Below, piece after piece: positions 33,086-36,694 of a stretch of 36,694 nt of DNA. The stretch is from Acetobacter sp. AN02 (GTDB taxonomy: Bacteria > Pseudomonadota > Alphaproteobacteria > Acetobacterales > Acetobacteraceae). Each line of letters opens with the position of its first letter. Position 1 is the first letter of the stretch. The notes below the pieces were generated by a model, which was not told where the DNA came from, made no database searches, and saw only the letters and a list, made by a program, of their open reading frames with translations. The stretch covers positions 1-36,694 of the forward strand of contig NZ_JAJJND010000017.1 in the NCBI RefSeq assembly GCF_029759835.1. The letters run 5' to 3'. The translations under genes and the position numbers were made by a program.

Positions 33086-34720
33086 ATGCGGAAACCCGGT
33101 CTTACAGCAGCGCTTTTTACGGATAAATCACCGGAGAGGAACAGTCTTTTCTGGATCGGCATCGTGCTGACCGGTGCGATTGTGCTGCTGGCTCCGTTTC
33201 ATCCCCTGTTTCTTGCGGGGCTGATTCTGACCGTACCGCTTCTGGTGATCTGCCTTATTGATCTTGCTCAGTCCGAGCACAGTCTGCGGCGTAATTTTCC
33301 GGGGGCTGCACGTTTCCGATGGTTTTTTGAATGGCTGCGTCCCTTTCTGCGCTCCTATATCGTTGAGAGTGATCTGGACGGACGTCCCTTCAGTCTGGAT
33401 GATCGCAGCCTGATCTATGCCCGTGCGAAGGGGACGGTCGATGCGCATCCTTTCGGGACTGAGCTTGATGTCTATGACGGAGAGTATGAGTGGCTGGCGC
33501 ATTCCGTCGTTCCTAATCCGGCGGCGGATAAGGAAATGCGTGTGCATGTGGGGTCCGATCAGTGCGCGAAGCCCTATTCCGCATCCCGTCTGAATATCTC
33601 GGCAATGAGTTTCGGTGCTCTGGGCGCGAATGCGATTGAGGCGCTCAATCTGGGTGCGAAAAAGGGCGGGTTTTATCATGATACGGGTGAGGGCGGACTT
33701 TCGCCGTATCACCGCAGGCATGGCGGGGATATCGTCTGGGAGCTGGGGTCCGGCTATTTCGGGTGCCGCACGAAGGAAGGCCGGTTTGATCCGGAGCTTT
33801 TCCGTGAGCGGGCTTCTTCGGACCAGGTGAAGATGACGGAGATCAAGCTGTCCCAGGGAGCCAAGCCGGGGCATGGCGGGCTGCTGCCCGGAGTGAAGGT
33901 GACGAAGGAGATTGCCGAGACCCGTGGCGTTCCTGAAGGGCAGGACTGTCTTTCACCCCCGGGTCACAGTGCGTTTTCCTCTCCGAAGGAGCTGGTGGAA
34001 TTTGCTGCCCGGATGCGGGATCTTTCCGGCGGGAAGCCGGTCGGGATCAAGCTGTGTGTGGGATATCCTCATGAGCTGTTTGCGATCGTCAAGGCGATGC
34101 TGGCGACCGGGATTACTCTGGATTTTATTGTTGTGGACGGGGCGGAAGGCGGAACCGGTGCCGCGCCTCAGGAGCTGTCCGACCGTATGGGTATGCCCCT
34201 GCGTGAGGGGCTTATCATGGCGCGCAATGCACTGGTCGGCAGCGGGCTGAAAAGCCGTATAAGGCTTGCGGCTTCCGGCAAGATTACCTCGGCTGCCGGT
34301 ATGGCGATGCATGCGGCGCTCGGTGCTGACTGGTGTAATGCCGCGCGTGGTTTCATGTTCTCTCTTGGCTGCATCCAGTCGATGCGCTGTCATACGGATA
34401 CGTGTCCGACCGGGATTGCGACGCAGTCCGCTGCACGTCAGCGTGGTCTTGTGATTCCGGAAAAAGCTGAGCGTGTTGCGCGTTTTCATAAATCGACCAT
34501 TGCCGCGCTGCATGAGATTGTCGTTTCCGCGGGACTGAATTCGCCGGACGAATTCCGTCCGTGGCATCTGCGTCATCGAATCAACGTGGCTGAGGCCCGG
34601 CAGATGGATGAGCTGTATCCGTTTGTGGAGGAGGGCGAACTGCTCGCGGGTACGTCTCACGAGAGGCTTCGCCGGTGGTGGGATGATGCCGATCCTGACA
34701 GTTTTCGCCGCCGGGTATAG
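33086..34720 (+). CDS. Membrane-anchored FMN-binding glutamate synthase-family protein
   Basis: 544-residue protein with the FMN-binding synthase domain of glutamate synthase but without the glutaminase domain. Two hydrophobic segments (about residues 15-55) anchor it in the inner membrane. Then come ISAMSFGALGANAIEALN, HDTGEGGLSPYHRRHGGD, IKLSQGAKPGHGGLLPG, FIVVDGAEGGTGAAPQEL, and the iron-sulfur cysteines in GCIQSMRCHTDTCPTGIA, matching the 3Fe-4S motif of GltB. Such stand-alone proteins are common, and their true reaction is not settled. The ATG at 33086 has GGAGG six bases upstream. The next gene follows after about 95 bases. Confidence 0.9.
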   Translation: MRKPGLTAALFTDKSPERNSLFWIGIVLTGAIVLLAPFHPLFLAGLILTVPLLVICLIDLAQSEHSLRRNFPGAARFRWFFEWLRPFLRSYIVESDLDGRPFSLDDRSLIYARAKGTVDAHPFGTELDVYDGEYEWLAHSVVPNPAADKEMRVHVGSDQCAKPYSASRLNISAMSFGALGANAIEALNLGAKKGGFYHDTGEGGLSPYHRRHGGDIVWELGSGYFGCRTKEGRFDPELFRERASSDQVKMTEIKLSQGAKPGHGGLLPGVKVTKEIAETRGVPEGQDCLSPPGHSAFSSPKELVEFAARMRDLSGGKPVGIKLCVGYPHELFAIVKAMLATGITLDFIVVDGAEGGTGAAPQELSDRMGMPLREGLIMARNALVGSGLKSRIRLAASGKITSAAGMAMHAALGADWCNAARGFMFSLGCIQSMRCHTDTCPTGIATQSAARQRGLVIPEKAERVARFHKSTIAALHEIVVSAGLNSPDEFRPWHLRHRINVAEARQMDELYPFVEEGELLAGTSHERLRRWWDDADPDSFRRRV

Positions 34721-34773
34721 GGAAAGGCGGACCATTCCTGTATCGCTATATTTGCCGCTCTCTCTGATCTGCT

Positions 34774-34801
34774 GTCCTGCTGACGGAGGGAGGCGCAGGA
34801 C
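34774..34801 (+). promoter_or_regulatory. Hairpin next to the deaminase ribosome site
   Basis: Perfect arms GTCCTGC (34774-34780) and GCAGGAC (34795-34801) with a 14-base loop, ending directly before the GGGAG ribosome site (34802-34806) of the deaminase gene. The loop contains another GGAGGGAGG stretch. It could affect translation or stability of the message. Confidence 0.3.
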
Positions 34802-34816
34802 GGGAGAGATCGGGTG

Positions 34817-36187
34817 ATGTCACGGAGATATCTGTTCAGGAATATTCTGAGACTTGTCACGATGGATGATGACAGGACGGAATATGAGAACGGGTGGATC
34901 GTGACGGAAGGGCGGCAGATCGTCGCCCTTGGCGGAGCGGATACGGTAACTCCGCCGGCTGACGAGATTCTGGATATGACCGGACATGTCGTGATGCCTG
35001 GTATGGTGAACACGCATCATCATATGTACCAGTCTCTGACACGGGTGATTCCGCAGGCGCAGGATGCGTCTCTGTTTGAGTGGCTGAAGACGCTTTACCC
35101 GATCTGGGCGCGTCTTACGCCGGATATGATCCGGGCCTCGACACGCACGGCGATGGCTGAGCTTCTGATGTCCGGATGCACGACGACCAGCGACCATCTC
35201 TATATTTTTCCAAACGGATGCAGGCTGGATGATGAGATTGAGGCTGCAGCCGGGATGGGGATGCGGTTTCATGCCTGTCGCGGGAGTATGAGCGTCGGGG
35301 AGAGTGCGGGAGGGCTTCCGCCGGACAGTCTGGTTGAGAAAGAGGATGAGATTCTGCGTGATACGCTCAGGCTGATTGAGACATATCATGATCCTGAGCC
35401 ATTCTCGATGCTGACGGTCGGAGGGGCGCCGTGTTCGCCTTTTTCCGTCAGTCGCGGGCTGATGCGGGATATGGCGGATCTTGCCCGTGCCACAGGGACG
35501 CGGCTGCATACGCATCTGGCAGAAAATCAGCATGATGTGGATTACAGCAGAGAGCGCTTTGGTCAGACGCCGGCGGAATATGCGGAAGATGTCGGCTGGC
35601 TGGGGGCGGATGTCTGGCATGCGCATTGTGTCCGGCTGGATGGGGATGGCATGACCAGGTTCGGTCGGACCGGGACGGGTGTTGCCCATTGTCCGTGTTC
35701 CAATATGCGTCTGGCATCAGGGATCGCACCGGTATCTGCGATGTGCGGGCATGGGATCCCTGTGGGGCTGGGTGTGGACGGTTCAGCCTCGAATGATGGT
35801 GCAGGGATGCTGGCTGAGGCCCGGCAGGCGATGCTGGTTTCGAGGCTGCTTTCTGCCCAGGATGATCAGGCTGTGATGCTCAGGGCCCGTGACGTTCTGG
35901 CTCTGGCCACACGTGGTGGCGCCGGGGTTCTGGGGCGGGGTGATATTGGCAGTCTGGAGCCGGGTAAGGCGGCCGATATTATCGCTTTTGATGTATACAG
36001 GCCGGATTACGCCGGAGCCCAGAGCGATCCGGTTGCGGCTCTGGTGTTCTGTAATCCGACATCCGTATCTTTCAGTATGGTGAATGGAAAGATTCTTATC
36101 CGGGACGGGCATTTTGTTTCTTTGGATATTCGCGATGTTACACGGCAGCATAACTTTCTGGCGGAAAGGCTGTATAACGGGAGATAG
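34817..36187 (+). CDS. Amidohydrolase, probable 8-oxoguanine deaminase
   Basis: 456-residue metal-dependent deaminase of the AtzB/TrzN group. Metal ligands are visible: NTHHHMYQSLTR near residue 70, LHTHLAENQHD, DVWHAHCVRL and Asp in GLGVDGSASNDG. The blocks LFEWLKTLYPIWARLTPDM, SGCTTTSDHLYIFPNGCRLDDE and ACRGSMSVGESAGGLPPDSL match bacterial 8-oxoguanine deaminases as I recall them, which turn the oxidised base into urate. Guanine-related or triazine substrates remain possible. ATG at 34817 or GTG at 34814 could start it; GGGAG lies 10 or 7 bases upstream. It probably forms a small unit with the glutamate-synthase-like gene. AT-rich DNA follows directly. Confidence 0.85.
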   Translation: MSRRYLFRNILRLVTMDDDRTEYENGWIVTEGRQIVALGGADTVTPPADEILDMTGHVVMPGMVNTHHHMYQSLTRVIPQAQDASLFEWLKTLYPIWARLTPDMIRASTRTAMAELLMSGCTTTSDHLYIFPNGCRLDDEIEAAAGMGMRFHACRGSMSVGESAGGLPPDSLVEKEDEILRDTLRLIETYHDPEPFSMLTVGGAPCSPFSVSRGLMRDMADLARATGTRLHTHLAENQHDVDYSRERFGQTPAEYAEDVGWLGADVWHAHCVRLDGDGMTRFGRTGTGVAHCPCSNMRLASGIAPVSAMCGHGIPVGLGVDGSASNDGAGMLAEARQAMLVSRLLSAQDDQAVMLRARDVLALATRGGAGVLGRGDIGSLEPGKAADIIAFDVYRPDYAGAQSDPVAALVFCNPTSVSFSMVNGKILIRDGHFVSLDIRDVTRQHNFLAERLYNGR

Positions 36188-36572
36188 AAAGTTATTAATA
36201 TTAAATTAACTATTATTAATAAAATCATCGTATTTCTTAATTTTATAAATATATTTTATTATAATTCTACGAAATAGATAATATAGATATTTCCCAAGGC
36301 CTGTTGACTGATTTGTCTTTTGCCTGATTTCAGGTTCTTGGGGTGGCTTTCGCTCTGCGATGTGAGCAGATCGAGGACTTTATGCTTCGGCTTCAAGCGT
36401 GCGAGAACCGGACGCTTACGATCGATATAATAAAAAGGGGAATAATGTTTATGAAAGCCCGCGTCCTTTTTACGTTATTGGGTGTCTCCATGATCAGTGT
36501 CCCGGTAATCCCCTCATAAAAAGAGTGGATTTTGGATGAGAATTTTCTCAGCGTGAGGATGAGGAGATTCTG
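36188..36572. other. AT-rich and gene-poor stretch
   Basis: 385 bases with no gene I can support. The first 110 bases are almost pure A and T. The remainder has coding-like composition: the minus strand is open from 36474 to 36259 for about 71 codons, without a start codon, including RKRPVLARLKPKHKVLDLL, which may be a decayed fragment. A hairpin-like segment near 36350-36375 resembles the one at 15985-16011. The last 50 bases are probably the left end of the IS3-type remnant that follows. Confidence 0.45.
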
Positions 36573-36674
36573 ATGAAGAGTGATCGCTTTACTGATGCCC
36601 AGGTAATCTCCCCATTTTTATACCAACCGTTTCTTGATCAGACTCACGGGGTACCCATTGGGCTAAAAATGTGA
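36573..36674 (+). pseudogene. Truncated IS3-family transposase orfA remnant
   Basis: The reading frame starts MKSDRFTDAQVI, which matches the N-terminus of many IS3-family OrfA proteins (pattern MK-S/R-RFT-E/D-EQI-I), then leaves the family pattern after about 12 residues and stops at 36674. A strong ribosome site, GGAG eight bases upstream, is typical of intact orfA genes. The break near 36608 suggests a deletion or the insertion of another element there. No right end can be seen before the window stops. Confidence 0.5.
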
Positions 36675-36694
36675 TTCACAGGATGCTGATCATT

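Noticed and set aside
36259-36474. 71-codon open frame on the minus strand as a gene
   Set aside because: No start codon within the frame, no ribosome site, and the end runs into AT-rich DNA; more likely a decayed fragment or chance.
1-36694. tRNA, rRNA or CRISPR array
   Set aside because: No cloverleaf-like gene, rRNA segment or regularly spaced repeat was noticed in reading the gaps; a tRNAscan-SE or Infernal run would settle it.

Overview
The window looks like chromosomal DNA of an acetic acid bacterium or close relative (Acetobacteraceae, Alphaproteobacteria). This is inferred from the GC-rich coding sequence, many GTG/TTG starts, the family-level resemblance of the proteins, a secreted aldose epimerase fitting periplasmic sugar oxidation, and NodT-type outer-membrane lipoproteins. 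No rRNA, tRNA, CRISPR array or complete mobile element was found. Most genes are recognisable.

Layout. 0.1-1.7 kb (minus): tandem UspA stress protein and pdxH. 1.8-5.3 kb (plus): fabI-aroC, then trhO and a YccF membrane protein, overlapping by one base. 5.3-7.0 kb (minus): lapA-like gene, pyrF and trpF. 7.1-8.3 kb (plus): an unknown small protein, secB and a His-rich small lipoprotein. 8.3-14.2 kb (minus): a tripartite multidrug RND pump, with a divergent TetR regulator at 14.3-15.0 kb. 15.0-16.3 kb: a strikingly AT-rich island with one unrecognised multi-pass membrane protein, bracketed by a G13 and a C10 run. 16.3-18.5 kb (minus): a periplasmic aldose 1-epimerase followed by cysE. 18.7-20.1 kb: a RadC-family protein lacking its metal motif, convergent with an alpha/beta hydrolase. 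20.5-23.1 kb (plus): a cysteine desulfurase, a Dcm-type cytosine methylase and Vsr, overlapping by 4 bases at each junction. 23.1-27.0 kb (minus): malic enzyme, trmJ and cysS. 27.2-33.0 kb (plus): a second tripartite RND pump of the heavy-metal type, with overlapping genes. 33.1-36.2 kb (plus): a membrane-anchored FMN glutamate-synthase-like protein and a probable 8-oxoguanine deaminase. 36.2-36.7 kb: AT-rich, gene-poor DNA ending in a truncated IS3-type orfA.

How the genes work together. Three themes stand out. (1) Efflux: two complete RND systems. One has a TetR gene beside it and a C11 tract just after the lipobox of its adaptor; the other has a terminator-like hairpin plus T6 in its leader, with alternative pairing partners. 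(2) DNA modification and repair: Dcm methylates cytosine and Vsr repairs the T:G mismatches left when methylcytosine deaminates; here they are coupled to a cysteine desulfurase gene. (3) Core metabolism: fatty-acid, chorismate, pyrimidine, tryptophan, vitamin B6 and cysteine synthesis, plus translation.

The best candidates for something undescribed are the attenuator-like leader of the metal pump, the AT-rich membrane-protein island between homopolymer tracts, the metal-less RadC, and the desulfurase-dcm-vsr operon. None is proven a new system by sequence alone. All family assignments come from reading motifs by eye, without database searches.
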